Of a stretch of 64,000 bases of DNA, positions 8,233 through 17,351 are shown in pieces. Origin of the DNA: Massilia sp. erpn (GTDB lineage: Bacteria > Pseudomonadota > Gammaproteobacteria > Burkholderiales > Burkholderiaceae_D); assembly GCF_024400215.1 (NCBI RefSeq), contig NZ_CP053748.1, forward strand, positions 5,456,001-5,520,000, given 5' to 3'. Position numbers and translations under genes: made by a program. The stretch's first letter is position 1; each line of letters begins with the position of its first letter. A model generated the notes under the pieces. The model saw only the letters and a list, made by a program, of their open reading frames with translations. It searched no databases and had not been told where the DNA came from.

Positions 8233-9662
8233 TGATGTGCTCCGTGATTCGAGTGGTCATGCGCCGGGGCTTGCTTCTGCGGGGCTGGCGCGGCGGCGGG
8301 GGCGTTGTTCAGGCGGGTGCCGGTGGCGGCTTCCAGAGTGGCGTGGGCGACCCAGAAGTCCTTCAGCGCTTCGATATAGGATTTGACGGCGGCGGTCTGT
8401 TCGCGCGAGTCGGCCAGCAGTTCGAATACGCTGAGCAGCATGCCGTTGTAGCGCAGCAGGGTTTCATCCGACAGCTGCTTGCGCAGCGGGATGACGACAT
8501 CGCGGTAATGCTTGGCGACGTCGTAGGAGCTGCGGTAGTCGAGATAGCTCTCGCGCGCTTCGCTACGCGCTTGCACCGCCGTTTCGGCGAGACGGTTCGC
8601 CGACTGCATATACACCGCTTCGGCGCGGGCGACGCGCGAGGAACCCCAGTCGAACAGCGGGATTTCCAGCGACAGCTCGTAGCCGCGCATGCGTTCTTCA
8701 CCTTTTCGTTCGCGCACCACGCCCAGTTCCAGCACGTTGATGAAGCGCGTGGCCTTATTCAGGCCGAGGGAGCTGGCTGTGTGCTGGGTTTCCAGCGTGG
8801 CGGCCTGGATATCGAGACGGTTGCGCAGGGCACCTTGTTCCACGTCCTGCAGCTCGGCGGCGGATGCGGGCAGCTCGGGCAGGCGTTGCGGCAGCTTGAA
8901 GCCGGTGTCGGCGCCCCATAGTCCCATCAAACGCGTCAGCTTTTCGCGGCTGGCGGTGGAGGCTTTGCCCGCGCGCGCCACTTCGGCCATGGCTTCGGCG
9001 TAGAAGGCTTGTTCGCGCGCCAGGTCGAATTTGCTCCAGTTGCCGGCCTTGCGCATGCGTTCGGCCAGTTCGGCGCTGGCGTCGGCCGCCGCGGCGATCT
9101 GGCGGGAGTACTCGACGCCCTGCTCCGCCGCCACCGCTTCATAATAGGCGCGGCGCGTTTCGGTGGCCAGCTTGATGGCGTCTTCGGCCACGGTAAGCTT
9201 GGTCTGTTCGAAGCGGCGGCCTTCGATGCGCTGGGCCAGCGGCGCGGTGATCAGGTTCACCAGATTGAAGGTGAAGGTGCGTTCGATTTCCAGCTCGCCG
9301 CCACCGTGGCTGCGTTTGAAGCTGAAGCCGGGATTCTGCAGGCGTCCGGCCTGCACCAGATCGGCTTCGGCGATGCCCAGCTCCCAGTAGCGGGCTTGCA
9401 GGCCACGATTATTCAGCAGCGCGATCTGTACCGCGTCGTCGGCGCTCAGTTCCTGCGCGAGCTTGTCGGCAATCAGCTTGCCCAGGGCACGCTGGTCGTC
9501 TTCATTGCGCAGCAGGCGGGTTTCGGCGCCGGTGCGGCTTTGCACGGCGGGCGATACCACGCCGAAGCCGCCATCCTGCGAGAACGAGGCGCAGCCGCTG
9601 AGCAGCAGCGCCAGCAGGGCAAGACCGGCGTGGCGGGGCTTGAGTCTTTGTAGTGCGCTCAT
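8229..9662 (-). CDS. TolC-family outer-membrane lipoprotein
   Basis: A 477-aa outer-membrane factor of the CusC/CzcC/NodT type. The lipobox LLSGC gives a lipidated Cys at about residue 24. Two repeats of long alpha-helical hairpins with the DAVQIALLNNRGLQA start motif follow the usual pattern. The C-terminus is unusual in ending with a His-rich tail (HDHSNHGAHQ). No RND pump or adaptor gene accompanies it here, so it may work with a pump encoded elsewhere. It overlaps the upstream His-rich gene (ATGA at 9659-9662) and the oxidase downstream, forming a tight operon. Confidence 0.92.
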   Translation of the reverse strand: MSALQRLKPRHAGLALLALLLSGCASFSQDGGFGVVSPAVQSRTGAETRLLRNEDDQRALGKLIADKLAQELSADDAVQIALLNNRGLQARYWELGIAEADLVQAGRLQNPGFSFKRSHGGGELEIERTFTFNLVNLITAPLAQRIEGRRFEQTKLTVAEDAIKLATETRRAYYEAVAAEQGVEYSRQIAAAADASAELAERMRKAGNWSKFDLAREQAFYAEAMAEVARAGKASTASREKLTRLMGLWGADTGFKLPQRLPELPASAAELQDVEQGALRNRLDIQAATLETQHTASSLGLNKATRFINVLELGVVRERKGEERMRGYELSLEIPLFDWGSSRVARAEAVYMQSANRLAETAVQARSEARESYLDYRSSYDVAKHYRDVVIPLRKQLSDETLLRYNGMLLSVFELLADSREQTAAVKSYIEALKDFWVAHATLEAATGTRLNNAPAAAPAPQKQAPAHDHSNHGAHQ

Positions 9663-10021
9663 TGCTTGTGCTCTTTCATATCATGGCCGTGATGGCCGCT
9701 GTGCTCATGCTTGCCCGTCTCCTGCGGCTTGCTGTGCTGGTGCGCGGCGTGGTCGTGGGCCGCTTCCTGCTTAGGTATGTGCTGCATGCCGTGCATTTGG
9801 TGGCCGCCATGGGCCATGCCTTCCTGGCCGGCGACGATGCGGTTGGAGTCGCTCCAGGCGGCGGCGGGCGTTTTGTCGAGGGATGCTTCGGCGCGGTAGG
9901 CGTCCAGCACGGGGACGTAGCGCGTGGCCGGCACGGGCGCGTCGGCGCGCACCGGGTCTGCAGCCTGTGCGCCGCTAGCGGCCAGCGTCAATACGCCAAC
10001 CGCTGCAAACAGCTTATTCAT
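9659..10021 (-). CDS. His/Met-rich periplasmic protein, probable metal binder
   Basis: A 120-aa protein with a signal peptide (residues 1-20, ending AQA). The first half is ordinary (a PVLDAYRAEASLD-like segment is shared by copper-cluster proteins in related bacteria, as far as I recognise it). The second half has about fifteen His and several Met (GGHQMHGMQH, HDHAAHQH, HSGHHGHDM). It is the cistron just before the TolC-family gene and overlaps it by 4 bp. A copper chaperone or buffer is the obvious inference; no enzymatic motif is present. Confidence 0.8.
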   Translation of the reverse strand: MNKLFAAVGVLTLAASGAQAADPVRADAPVPATRYVPVLDAYRAEASLDKTPAAAWSDSNRIVAGQEGMAHGGHQMHGMQHIPKQEAAHDHAAHQHSKPQETGKHEHSGHHGHDMKEHKQ

Positions 10022-10102
10022 GTTGTACCTTTTGAGATTCAGTTTGGCGCAAGCCGCGCGGGCTTGTGCCGGGATATGCCAGCCGCTTGGCTGGCCCGAA
10101 AA

Positions 10103-10531
10103 TCAGACGGCGAGGGACTTGGGCGGGCGTTCGAATGCCGCGAGGTCGGCGCTCGACTGCGGGGCGCCGTGGAAGGGAATGGCTTCGGAAGAGGATGGCA
10201 GACCTGGCAGGGCATCGGGCATCGCCGGGGCCAGCGCGGCGCCCACGCAGCAGGCGGCGGGCGTGCCGCAGCGGCTCTTGTCGTGCTCTTGCTTGCCTTG
10301 GCCATGCTGGCTGTGGTCCTGCATCCCGTGCTGGGCATCGGCCGTTCCGCCGGCGGCCAGCATGGCAGCATGGTCATGCCCGGCATCGGCCTGCACGCGC
10401 GCGGCCGCCTGCGCCAGCATGGCGGGCGGCGACATCGGTGCGCACAGCAGCATACTGGCCGACGCGAATCCCTGGAAGGGAAGCGCCAGCAGCATCAGCC
10501 AGACGAGCATGGATCGGAACAGAAGCTTCAT
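10103..10531 (-). CDS. Small His/Cys-containing exported protein
   Basis: A 142-aa protein with an N-terminal signal or anchor helix (MLVWLMLLALPFQGFAS). The middle contains clustered His (HDHAAML, QHGMQDHSQHGQGKQEHDK) and a CGTPAACC cysteine motif. The sequence is otherwise low complexity. It is the second gene of the minus-strand metal cluster, 46 bp after the TonB receptor. Its composition suggests copper or another thiophilic metal; I do not recognise a named family. Confidence 0.75.
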   Translation of the reverse strand: MKLLFRSMLVWLMLLALPFQGFASASMLLCAPMSPPAMLAQAAARVQADAGHDHAAMLAAGGTADAQHGMQDHSQHGQGKQEHDKSRCGTPAACCVGAALAPAMPDALPGLPSSSEAIPFHGAPQSSADLAAFERPPKSLAV

Positions 10532-10577
10532 GCGCGGAATCTTAGCATATTGATTCCGGCGCCGGCTTAGGGAAGAT

Positions 10578-12509
10578 TTAAAAACGCTTGTTCAGGCTGA
10601 GGTACACGGCGCGCTTGATGACCGAGCGCGTTGCGATGGACGTGAACTCGCCATGATCCGGTCCGATCAGATTGGTGCCGGTCAGCGACAGCTCCAGCGT
10701 GGGCTGGATGCGCCAGCCGAAGCGCATGTCCAGCGCCCGGTAGGCCGGCACGTCGGGGTTGGTCAGCTTGCCAACATGGCGCAACGCAAGGTCGAACTCG
10801 CGCTCGTCGCCGATCTGCCATGAAGAACGCAGCATCGCCGTATGGCGCGGATCGTGTCCCATGCGGCTGACCGAGGCGGCCGTGTCGATGCTGCCCGGCT
10901 TGAGCCAGAAATGCTCATGCAGCGCGGTGAAGGCGGCACTCAGGCGCCAATTCGTTTGCACCTGCCAGCTGGCCCAGGCCTCCAGGCCGCGCGTGGAGCC
11001 CTCCATGCCATTGCCGAAAAAGACCGAGGTGCGGCTGGGCGCCAGCTCCTGGGTATGCAGGTCATCGTACAGCGCGCGGTAGAGGTTCACTGAATAGCTG
11101 AAATCCTGCCCCACCCTGCCGCGATAGCCAAGTTCAAAGAAGCGCGCCACTTCAGAACGGAAACCGGGTCCGCCGGCCAGGATAAAAGGCGGCTTGGAGG
11201 GAAAGAAGACTTCCACATCGAGCCGCGATGGCGCGCGCACCGTGCGCGACGCGGCGGCCCACAGCAAATGGTCGTCCGCCACCTGCCAGGCCAGGCGCGC
11301 ATTGGGCAGGAATTCATTGCCGGTATAGTCGTTGCGCTCGACGCGCGCGCCCAGGGTCAGTTTCCACGCGGGGCTGAGCGCAATTTCATCCTGGGCGTAA
11401 AGACTGCTCCAGCTCTTGGTATCGTCGGCCGGCAGGAAGCCAATGATGGCGCTGTTTTCCAGGCTGTCTTTGGAGCGGCGGTATTCGGCGCCGAAGGTGG
11501 GCGCGTGGCGGCCGATGGGGGCCATCGCATACTGCGCCTGCAGGCTGACCGTATCCAGGTTCTCGTTGAAGAAAGGCGGCAGATCGCGCTCGGTGCGGTC
11601 GTAATATGCCTGCACGCTCAGATTGCCGCCGCCGTCGAAATTGCGCGTCCAGCGCGCCATCAGGTTGCCGCCGCCCAGGACGACATTCCCCAGCGCGACA
11701 TTGACGCCGGTGAGCGAGATGTTGCCCGGCTTGGGCTGGCCGTGGCGGCCCCGGTAGGCATCGCCCTGCAGCGTGAACTGGTCGCGCGACTGCCGCCAGT
11801 CGGCGCGGAAGCCGACCTGGCTCTGGTGCCAGGCATCGTCCGCCGCCTCGCCGCTGGCCGTCTCCGTATGCTTGACGCGGAAGCTCTTGGCATACAGCCG
11901 CCACGCGCCGTCCTCGCCGAAGCGCCCGCCGTAGCGCGCACCCACGTCGGCGCGCAGCGTGCCGCCGCCCAGCGCCACCGCGCCGCCCTGGGTCGCACTG
12001 GCCGGCTTGGTGATCACATTGATGACGCCATTCACGGCATTGGTGCCCCACAGCGTGCCACCTGGCCCGCTGATGACTTCAATGCGCTCGATATCGTCCA
12101 GCGGCAGATCCTGGGCATCCCAGAACACGCCGGAAAACAGCGGCGTGTAGACCGAACGGCCGTCGATCAGCACCAGCAGCTTGTTGCCGTCGTTGTTGGC
12201 GAAGCCGCGCGCGCTGACCACGTAGCCGGAACTGTAGGCCTGGCTGACTTGCAGATTGGGGGCCAGGCGCAGCGCTTCGGGCAGGCTCTGGACGCCGGAG
12301 CGGCGGATATCGTCGGCGGAGATCACGAAGACGGCGGCGGCGGCATCGGCCAGCCTTTCTTCGCGCCGCGAGACGGAGGTGATGCGCACATTGCTCAACT
12401 CTTCGAGCGACATATTGCTCAGGTTGTCCTGCACAGAGTCAGCGCACGCGGTGGCGGGAAGAAGCGCCAGCGCGATCCAGACTACACTTTCAGGCCATGG
12501 TTTTGCCAT
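10578..12509 (-). CDS. TonB-dependent outer-membrane receptor
   Basis: A 643-aa receptor. After the signal peptide (ending at about residue 24) comes the plug domain (VRITSVSRREERLADAAAAV, then RSGVQSLPEALRLAPNLQV, IDGRSVYTPLFSG, and GTLWGTNAVNGVINVITK). The rest is a 22-strand barrel ending in an aromatic C-terminal residue (LSLNKRF). The substrate is unknown; its position immediately upstream of the His-rich, TolC and oxidase genes suggests a copper complex. The ATG at 12509 was chosen because a proper signal peptide starts there; the longer frame to 12611 adds 34 unlikely residues. Confidence 0.9.
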   Translation of the reverse strand: MAKPWPESVVWIALALLPATACADSVQDNLSNMSLEELSNVRITSVSRREERLADAAAAVFVISADDIRRSGVQSLPEALRLAPNLQVSQAYSSGYVVSARGFANNDGNKLLVLIDGRSVYTPLFSGVFWDAQDLPLDDIERIEVISGPGGTLWGTNAVNGVINVITKPASATQGGAVALGGGTLRADVGARYGGRFGEDGAWRLYAKSFRVKHTETASGEAADDAWHQSQVGFRADWRQSRDQFTLQGDAYRGRHGQPKPGNISLTGVNVALGNVVLGGGNLMARWTRNFDGGGNLSVQAYYDRTERDLPPFFNENLDTVSLQAQYAMAPIGRHAPTFGAEYRRSKDSLENSAIIGFLPADDTKSWSSLYAQDEIALSPAWKLTLGARVERNDYTGNEFLPNARLAWQVADDHLLWAAASRTVRAPSRLDVEVFFPSKPPFILAGGPGFRSEVARFFELGYRGRVGQDFSYSVNLYRALYDDLHTQELAPSRTSVFFGNGMEGSTRGLEAWASWQVQTNWRLSAAFTALHEHFWLKPGSIDTAASVSRMGHDPRHTAMLRSSWQIGDEREFDLALRHVGKLTNPDVPAYRALDMRFGWRIQPTLELSLTGTNLIGPDHGEFTSIATRSVIKRAVYLSLNKRF

Positions 12510-12684
12510 CGTTGCTCCCAGTGTGCCGCCCCGGGATTCATCATACTGGTTTTGCGCGCCGCACGAAAAGACTATCACTAAGCTAATCGCGGCGATGCGA
12601 CACTCCGGCAAAAACCTGCCAGAGCTGCCGGCCTTATGAAGTTTATTTATAATGACGCCGCCCTTCGACTACTCTTAAATAGCC

Positions 12685-13542
12685 ATGAAGCCTCAGATTC
12701 AAGCGTTCTTCGACCCGGCCACCGCCACCGTCACCTACATCGTGTATGAGAAGGATGGCGCGGACTGCGCGATCATCGACTCCGTGCTCGACTACGATCC
12801 CAAGTCCGGCCGCACTGCCACCACGTCGGCGGACAAGGTGGTGGAGTTCGTGCAGGCCCACGGTCTGAAAACCGTCTGGCTGCTGGAAACGCACGCCCAT
12901 GCCGACCATTTATCGGCGGCGCCGTATCTGAGGGAGAAGCTGGGGGGCCGCATCGGCATCGGCGTCGACATCCGCACCGTGCAGCATGCTTTTGCCAATG
13001 TCTTCAACCGCAAGCCGGCTTCGATGGACGGCTCGGAGTTCGACCATCTGTTCCAGCCGGACGAAGTATTCGCCATCGGCGCGCTGCAGGCGAAGGCGCT
13101 GCATGTGCCGGGCCATACGCCGGCCGATATGGCGTATCAGGTGGGGGATGCGGTGTTCGTGGGCGACACCATGTTCATGCCGGACGTGGGTTCGGCGCGC
13201 TGCGATTTCCCGGGCGGCTGCGCCAGCCTGCTGTACAAATCGGTGCACAAGCTACTGTCGCTGCCCGATGAAACCCGTCTGTTCATGTGCCACGACTATC
13301 CGCCCAACGGCCGCGAGCCGCGCTGGGAAGTGACGGTGGCCGAACAGCGCGCCAGCAATATCCATATCCGCGATGGCGTGAGCGAGGACGATTTCGTCTC
13401 CATGCGCACCAAGCGCGACGCCACGCTGGCGATGCCGACGCTGATCCTGCCTGCCATCCAGGTCAATATCAACGCCGGCCAGTTGCCGGAAGCCGAAGAA
13501 AACGGCGTGCGTTATCTGAAGATTCCGATCAACGCGATTTAA
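12685..13542 (+). CDS. MBL-fold hydrolase, ETHE1/Blh-like (persulfide dioxygenase type)
   Basis: A 285-aa metallo-beta-lactamase-fold protein. The metal motif THAHADH (H-x-H-x-D-H) is at about residues 71-77, VPGHT at about 140 and GDTMF at about 157. The C-terminal signature [17 protein letters not shown] and the [10 protein letters not shown] end resemble Blh/ETHE1-like proteins, which oxidise glutathione persulfide in sulfide detoxification. The usual partners (BigR-type regulator, rhodanese or DUF442) are not adjacent, so the specific activity is inferred. It is divergent from the TonB receptor. Confidence 0.85.
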   Translation: MKPQIQAFFDPATATVTYIVYEKDGADCAIIDSVLDYDPKSGRTATTSADKVVEFVQAHGLKTVWLLETHAHADHLSAAPYLREKLGGRIGIGVDIRTVQHAFANVFNRKPASMDGSEFDHLFQPDEVFAIGALQAKALHVPGHTPADMAYQVGDAVFVGDTMFMPDVGSARCDFPGGCASLLYKSVHKLLSLPDETRLFMCHDYPPNGREPRWEVTVAEQRASNIHIRDGVSEDDFVSMRTKRDATLAMPTLILPAIQVNINAGQLPEAEENGVRYLKIPINAI

Positions 13543-13556
13543 GGCCTTTGCAGGCC
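13543..13556. terminator. Short hairpin between convergent genes
   Basis: GGCCT-TTGC-AGGCC lies between the stop of the MBL gene and that of the M28 peptidase gene, starting right after the former stop codon. Only 5 bp and no U tract, so weak. Confidence 0.25.
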
Positions 13557-13564
13557 CTAAACGC

Positions 13565-14992
13565 TTATTGCTGCTGCTCCGGCGCGCGGCCGATAGGCTG
13601 GTCCATATTCGCCAGATACCAGGACAGCGCCGTCATCAGCGCCACATGGCGGCGCAGATGGTCAGGGTTGACCTTGTCGAAGGTGTCGGCCGCCGTGTGG
13701 TGGTAGTCGAAATAGGCACTGCCGTCGGACAGCGGCTCGAACAGCGGCACGCCGTCCGCTTCCAGCAGATACAGATCGGCCGCGCCCAGCGCGTCCTGGC
13801 GCGCGAAGTGGCCGGCGCCGATCGGCAGCAGGGCCGCCTGCAAAGGCGCGAACAGCTTGGCGTACTGCGGCTTCACGCTGCCGCGAATGCCGAACGGACG
13901 TCCCGCGCCACCGTCGCTTTCGATGGCGGCAAACTGCTTGTCCAGACGGCCCTTATTCTCGGCGTGGTAGGCAGCGCCGCCACGGGTGCCGTTTTCCTCA
14001 TTGGCCCAGGCGATCACGCGGATGGTGCGGCGCGGCTGCAGCTTCAGCTTTTTCAAAGTTTCGATCACGGCCATGGAGCTGGCTACGCCGGTGCCGTCGT
14101 CATGCGCGCCGGTGCCCAGATCCCAGGAATCCAGGTGGCCGGACACCACCACCACTTCATCCGCCTTGTCGGTTCCAGGCAGATCGGCGATCACATTGAA
14201 AGTATCGGCATCCGGCAGGGTTTGCGGGGTCAGGGTCAGCTTCATGGTGACGGGACCGCGCTTCGTCAGACGGGCGATCAGCATCGCGTCTTCCGAGGTG
14301 ATGGAGGCGGCCGGGATGCGGTCATCGGCGCCCAGGCCGGTAGCGCCGGTGTGGACCAGGCGGTAGTCGGCACCGCCGATGGAGCGGATCAGCACCGCCG
14401 CCGCACCCAGTTTGGAACCCAGCTTCGGTCCCTGGGTGCGCATGCGCGACAGGCGGCCATAGGCGGGACCGGCCAGGCCACGGTCGGCCATGCCCTGGTC
14501 GAAAGGCACGTCGAACAGCACAATGCGGCCTTTGACTTCGGCGGCGCGCGCCTGCAGCTCGTCCAGATCGTGCACGATCACCACTTGCGCATTCAGGCCG
14601 GCGGCCGGCGTCGCGCCGGAGCCGCCCAGGGCGGTCAGCACCACGCGCTGGGTAACGCCGGCGGGACGGCCGGCATAGTCGACCAGCTCGCCCTTCTCTT
14701 CGCCGCGCACCCAGTGCGGCACCTTCACCGGCTGCAGCGTGACTTTCGCCCCCAGCTTGCGCATGGCGTCGGCCACCTGCTCGACGGCGGCCGCGGCGCC
14801 GGCCGAACCGGAAAGACGCGGGCCAACCAGGTCGGTCAGGTCTTCCAGGCGTTTCAAAGCCCAATCGCTCTGCATGGCGGTATCGCGGATCTGGTTCAGG
14901 GTGGCGGGTTCGTTGGCTGGCGCGGCCGACGCGGCGTTCAAAAAGCAGGCCGCCAGCGCGGCGATGACTGGCTTGCGAAGAGCGAGATTCAT
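13565..14992 (-). CDS. M28 family metallopeptidase, exported
   Basis: A 475-aa protein with a signal peptide (residues 1-23). A PA-type insert precedes the catalytic domain. The zinc ligands of M28 can be read: GHLDSWDLGTGAHDDGTG (His and bridging Asp), ANEENG (Glu/Glu), ESDGG (Asp) and DYHHTAADT (His). Overall similarity is to carboxypeptidase Q / plasma glutamate carboxypeptidase-like proteins. It probably hydrolyses dipeptides in the periplasm or outside the cell. It stands alone, convergent to the MBL gene. Confidence 0.92.
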   Translation of the reverse strand: MNLALRKPVIAALAACFLNAASAAPANEPATLNQIRDTAMQSDWALKRLEDLTDLVGPRLSGSAGAAAAVEQVADAMRKLGAKVTLQPVKVPHWVRGEEKGELVDYAGRPAGVTQRVVLTALGGSGATPAAGLNAQVVIVHDLDELQARAAEVKGRIVLFDVPFDQGMADRGLAGPAYGRLSRMRTQGPKLGSKLGAAAVLIRSIGGADYRLVHTGATGLGADDRIPAASITSEDAMLIARLTKRGPVTMKLTLTPQTLPDADTFNVIADLPGTDKADEVVVVSGHLDSWDLGTGAHDDGTGVASSMAVIETLKKLKLQPRRTIRVIAWANEENGTRGGAAYHAENKGRLDKQFAAIESDGGAGRPFGIRGSVKPQYAKLFAPLQAALLPIGAGHFARQDALGAADLYLLEADGVPLFEPLSDGSAYFDYHHTAADTFDKVNPDHLRRHVALMTALSWYLANMDQPIGRAPEQQQ

Positions 14993-15127
14993 GCAGATCC
15001 TATGTCCGGTGAAGATGGATGGGATGGAAAGATTAGCCTATTTCACAATATTGTGCAGCAAGTCGCAGAAATTGACCCATTCGACAACGCGGGCTACCAT
15101 GCCTGCTCCATCCGGCGGAAAGCAATC

Positions 15128-15661
15128 ATGTTAAAAAGTTCACGCTGCACGGTGCGGCATCTGCTGAATACCGATCTGAATACCTTTATCGCCCTGGTCA
15201 ACGACCTGCCTTCGCGCGGCGATTACTTTTCCAGCCACTTCAAGTCGCCCGAGGCGATGCGCAAGGAATTCCTGCAAAACGGTTTTGTCAGCGAGGACAG
15301 TGAGCTGTTCGTGGTGGAAGACCAGCTGCACCACATCGTCGGCGTCATCACCCATTTCAAAAGCCGCACCCCGGTCAGCCGCGAGATCGGCTACCGCCTG
15401 TTCGACCCTTCTCTGGCCGGGCAAGGCTATACCACGGAGGCGCTGCGCCTGCTGTGCGACTACCTGTTCAAGGTGCATACCTGGCACCGGCTGGAGGTGC
15501 TGATCGCTCCGCAGAACGAAGCTTCGGTGCGGGTCGCGGAGAAATGCGGCTTCAGCGAGGAAGGCACGCTGCGCCAGGCCTTCTTCATCAATGGCCGTTA
15601 TCAGGACGTCAAGATACTCAGCCTGCTGCGGCCCGAGTGGGAGCGCCTGCACAGCGCCTAG
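15128..15661 (+). CDS. GNAT family N-acetyltransferase (RimJ/RimL type)
   Basis: A 177-aa acetyltransferase: VRHLLNTDLNTFIALVND at the start, the central EIGYRLFDPSLAGQGYTTEAL acetyl-CoA loop (the Q/G-x-G-x-T/A form), then LIAPQNEASVRVAEKCGF and the EGTLRQAFFINGRYQDV segment typical of RimJ/RimL-like N-acetyltransferases. The substrate is an amino group on a protein or small molecule, not identifiable here. The ATG at 15128 begins the domain; the long reading frame upstream on this strand is antisense to the M28 gene and is not real. Confidence 0.88.
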   Translation: MLKSSRCTVRHLLNTDLNTFIALVNDLPSRGDYFSSHFKSPEAMRKEFLQNGFVSEDSELFVVEDQLHHIVGVITHFKSRTPVSREIGYRLFDPSLAGQGYTTEALRLLCDYLFKVHTWHRLEVLIAPQNEASVRVAEKCGFSEEGTLRQAFFINGRYQDVKILSLLRPEWERLHSA

Positions 15662-15783
15662 GCTGGCCGACTTTGTAAGAATCTGTATATGGTGTGGGTG
15701 GTTTTCGGTAGCTCCTATATAGTACAGCCATAGAGAACGGCGCGAACCATCCCGGTCGCGGCGCCGAGCATAAGGGGAACGCC

Positions 15784-16209
15784 ATGCTGAACCAGAAATT
15801 CATCGCTGCGCTGCTGCTGGGTGCAGCCGCCGTCAGCGCGCCGGCCTTCGCTGCCGGCGACCGCGACTTCAACACCGCCGCCGGCGCCGTGATCGGCGCG
15901 GCCATCGGCAACCATAGCGGCGGCACCGAAGGCGCCGTGGTGGGTGGCCTGATCGGCGCAGCCGTCGGCAATGGCCTGAGTTCGGACAACCGCCGTTACC
16001 GCAACGACCGTTACGTGGAAACCCGCGTCTACACGCAGCCGGCGCCGGTCTATTACGAGCCAGCCCCGGTGTACTACGCGCCACCGCCGCCACGCTATTA
16101 CTCGCCGCCGGAAGTGGTGTATGTTGAGCGCAGCCGCCCTTACTACCGCGAGTACTACCGCGAAGAGCGCCCCTATTACCGTCACCACCACCACCATCAC
16201 GGCCGCTGA
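15784..16209 (+). CDS. Glycine-zipper exported protein with natural six-His C-terminus
   Basis: A 141-aa protein. A signal peptide (1-23, ending AFA-A) precedes a glycine zipper (AAGAVIGAAIGNHSGGTEGAV and GGLIGAAVGNGLS), the membrane-inserting motif of Rickettsia 17-kDa-antigen-like proteins. The rest is rich in Tyr/Pro/Arg with repeated PVYYEPAPVYY. The protein ends with six consecutive His then Gly-Arg. Envelope location is likely; function unknown. Confidence 0.82.
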   Translation: MLNQKFIAALLLGAAAVSAPAFAAGDRDFNTAAGAVIGAAIGNHSGGTEGAVVGGLIGAAVGNGLSSDNRRYRNDRYVETRVYTQPAPVYYEPAPVYYAPPPPRYYSPPEVVYVERSRPYYREYYREERPYYRHHHHHHGR

Positions 16210-16231
16210 TTTCAAGCGGTCCCGCCTTCCA

Positions 16232-16270
16232 CGGCCCGGCATGCGCAAGCTGCCGGGCCGTTTGCTTTTC
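16232..16270 (+). terminator. Rho-independent terminator
   Basis: CGGCCCGGCA (16232-16241) pairs perfectly with TGCCGGGCCG (16251-16260), loop 9 nt, followed by TTTGCTTTTC. It ends the glycine-zipper transcript and separates it from the kinase-SEDS arm. Confidence 0.85.
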
Positions 16271-16320
16271 CCGTCCCTCCGCTAAGTTCCCACGACGGCA
16301 TGCCGCCGCAGGGAGAGACT

Positions 16321-17349
16321 ATGTTAGCCAAGGACGCCGTGCTGCCGCTGGAACTGGGCCATTACCGCCTGCGCGAGCAGCTGGGTGGTTCGGCCTATGG
16401 CGTGATCTGGCGCGCCAGCGCCCCGCATGCGATGCGCGAGGTGGCGCTGAAACTGGTGAACGAGGAGCAGATGGCGCGCGCCCTGCCGCAGCAGCGCGCG
16501 CGCTGGGCCGCCAGCGCCGACGTGGAAATCGCCTTCCTGCAATCGCTGGAACCGTGGGACGAGCGGCATATCGTGCGCCTGCTGGACAAGGGCTGGCATA
16601 ACGGCCTGCCTGTGCTGGCCCTGGAACTGATGGATGGCGATCTGGCCCAGCATCTGGCGGCGCTGAAGCGCGATGGCGGCGTCCTGCCGCTGGCGCAGAT
16701 ACTGGACTGGATGGCGCAGCTGAACCAGGCGCTGGCCAAGGTGCATCAATACGGGTGGCGCTATCTGGACCTGAAACCGTCCAACATCCTGGTCGACAAA
16801 CGCCTGGGCATCGTCAAGCTGGCCGATTTCGGCACCAACCGCGCGCTGGCGGACCTGCATGCCCATCCTTATGCCGGCACGGCGAGCTGGCAAGCGCCCG
16901 AGCAGTTCTTTCCAGTGGCAGGCGGCCATTACGCCACCGCCGCGCAAAGCGACTATTTTGCGCTGGGCGCCCTCTTCTACTTCCTGGTCTGCGGCGGCAC
17001 GCCCCTGCGCTTTTGCGCCGCCTGCGGCCAGTCTTACCGCGAACACAGCACGGCCGGCGCGCAGCGCTTGCGCGAGCGGTCCGGCGGCACCATCCCGGCG
17101 CCGCTGTCGGCGGACGAGGAGGCGCTATTCAGCCAGCATCTGCCGCAGGCCTTGGCCGATCCGGCGCTTGCGCTGCTGCGCGCCTTGCTGCATGCCGAGC
17201 CGGGCGAGCGTCCGCGCCATGCGCTGCAAATCAGCCGCATGCTGGCCGCCATCCACAATGCCTCGGAGCAGGCCATGGATACGCCGTATTCCCTGATGCT
17301 GGGCCAGATGCACGCCCGGCAAGGCTGGCCATGCGCGACGGCGGCATAA
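16321..17349 (+). CDS. Serine/threonine protein kinase-like protein, altered catalytic loop
   Basis: A 342-aa cytoplasmic protein kinase domain. Recognisable are the glycine loop LGGSAYG (21-27), the VALK lysine (K44), YLDLKPSN (148-155) in place of HRDLKPxN, DFG (169-171) and a QAPE element (191-194). Lys, catalytic Asp150 and the DFG Asp are kept, but His and Arg of HRD are replaced by Tyr and Leu, so it is a non-RD-type kinase. A CAACG cysteine pair follows at about 233. There is no transmembrane segment. It starts the plus-strand arm, with the SEDS gene only 2 bp downstream. Likely partners are the FHA and PP2C proteins. The ATG at 16321 follows AGGGAGAG. Confidence 0.9.
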   Translation: MLAKDAVLPLELGHYRLREQLGGSAYGVIWRASAPHAMREVALKLVNEEQMARALPQQRARWAASADVEIAFLQSLEPWDERHIVRLLDKGWHNGLPVLALELMDGDLAQHLAALKRDGGVLPLAQILDWMAQLNQALAKVHQYGWRYLDLKPSNILVDKRLGIVKLADFGTNRALADLHAHPYAGTASWQAPEQFFPVAGGHYATAAQSDYFALGALFYFLVCGGTPLRFCAACGQSYREHSTAGAQRLRERSGGTIPAPLSADEEALFSQHLPQALADPALALLRALLHAEPGERPRHALQISRMLAAIHNASEQAMDTPYSLMLGQMHARQGWPCATAA

Positions 17350-17351
17350 GC

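Noticed and set aside
13568..15127. Long plus-strand reading frame antisense to the M28 peptidase gene
   Set aside because: Its translation is His/Gln/Arg-rich with no domain, as expected opposite a GC-rich gene; only its last 534 bases (the GNAT gene) are real.
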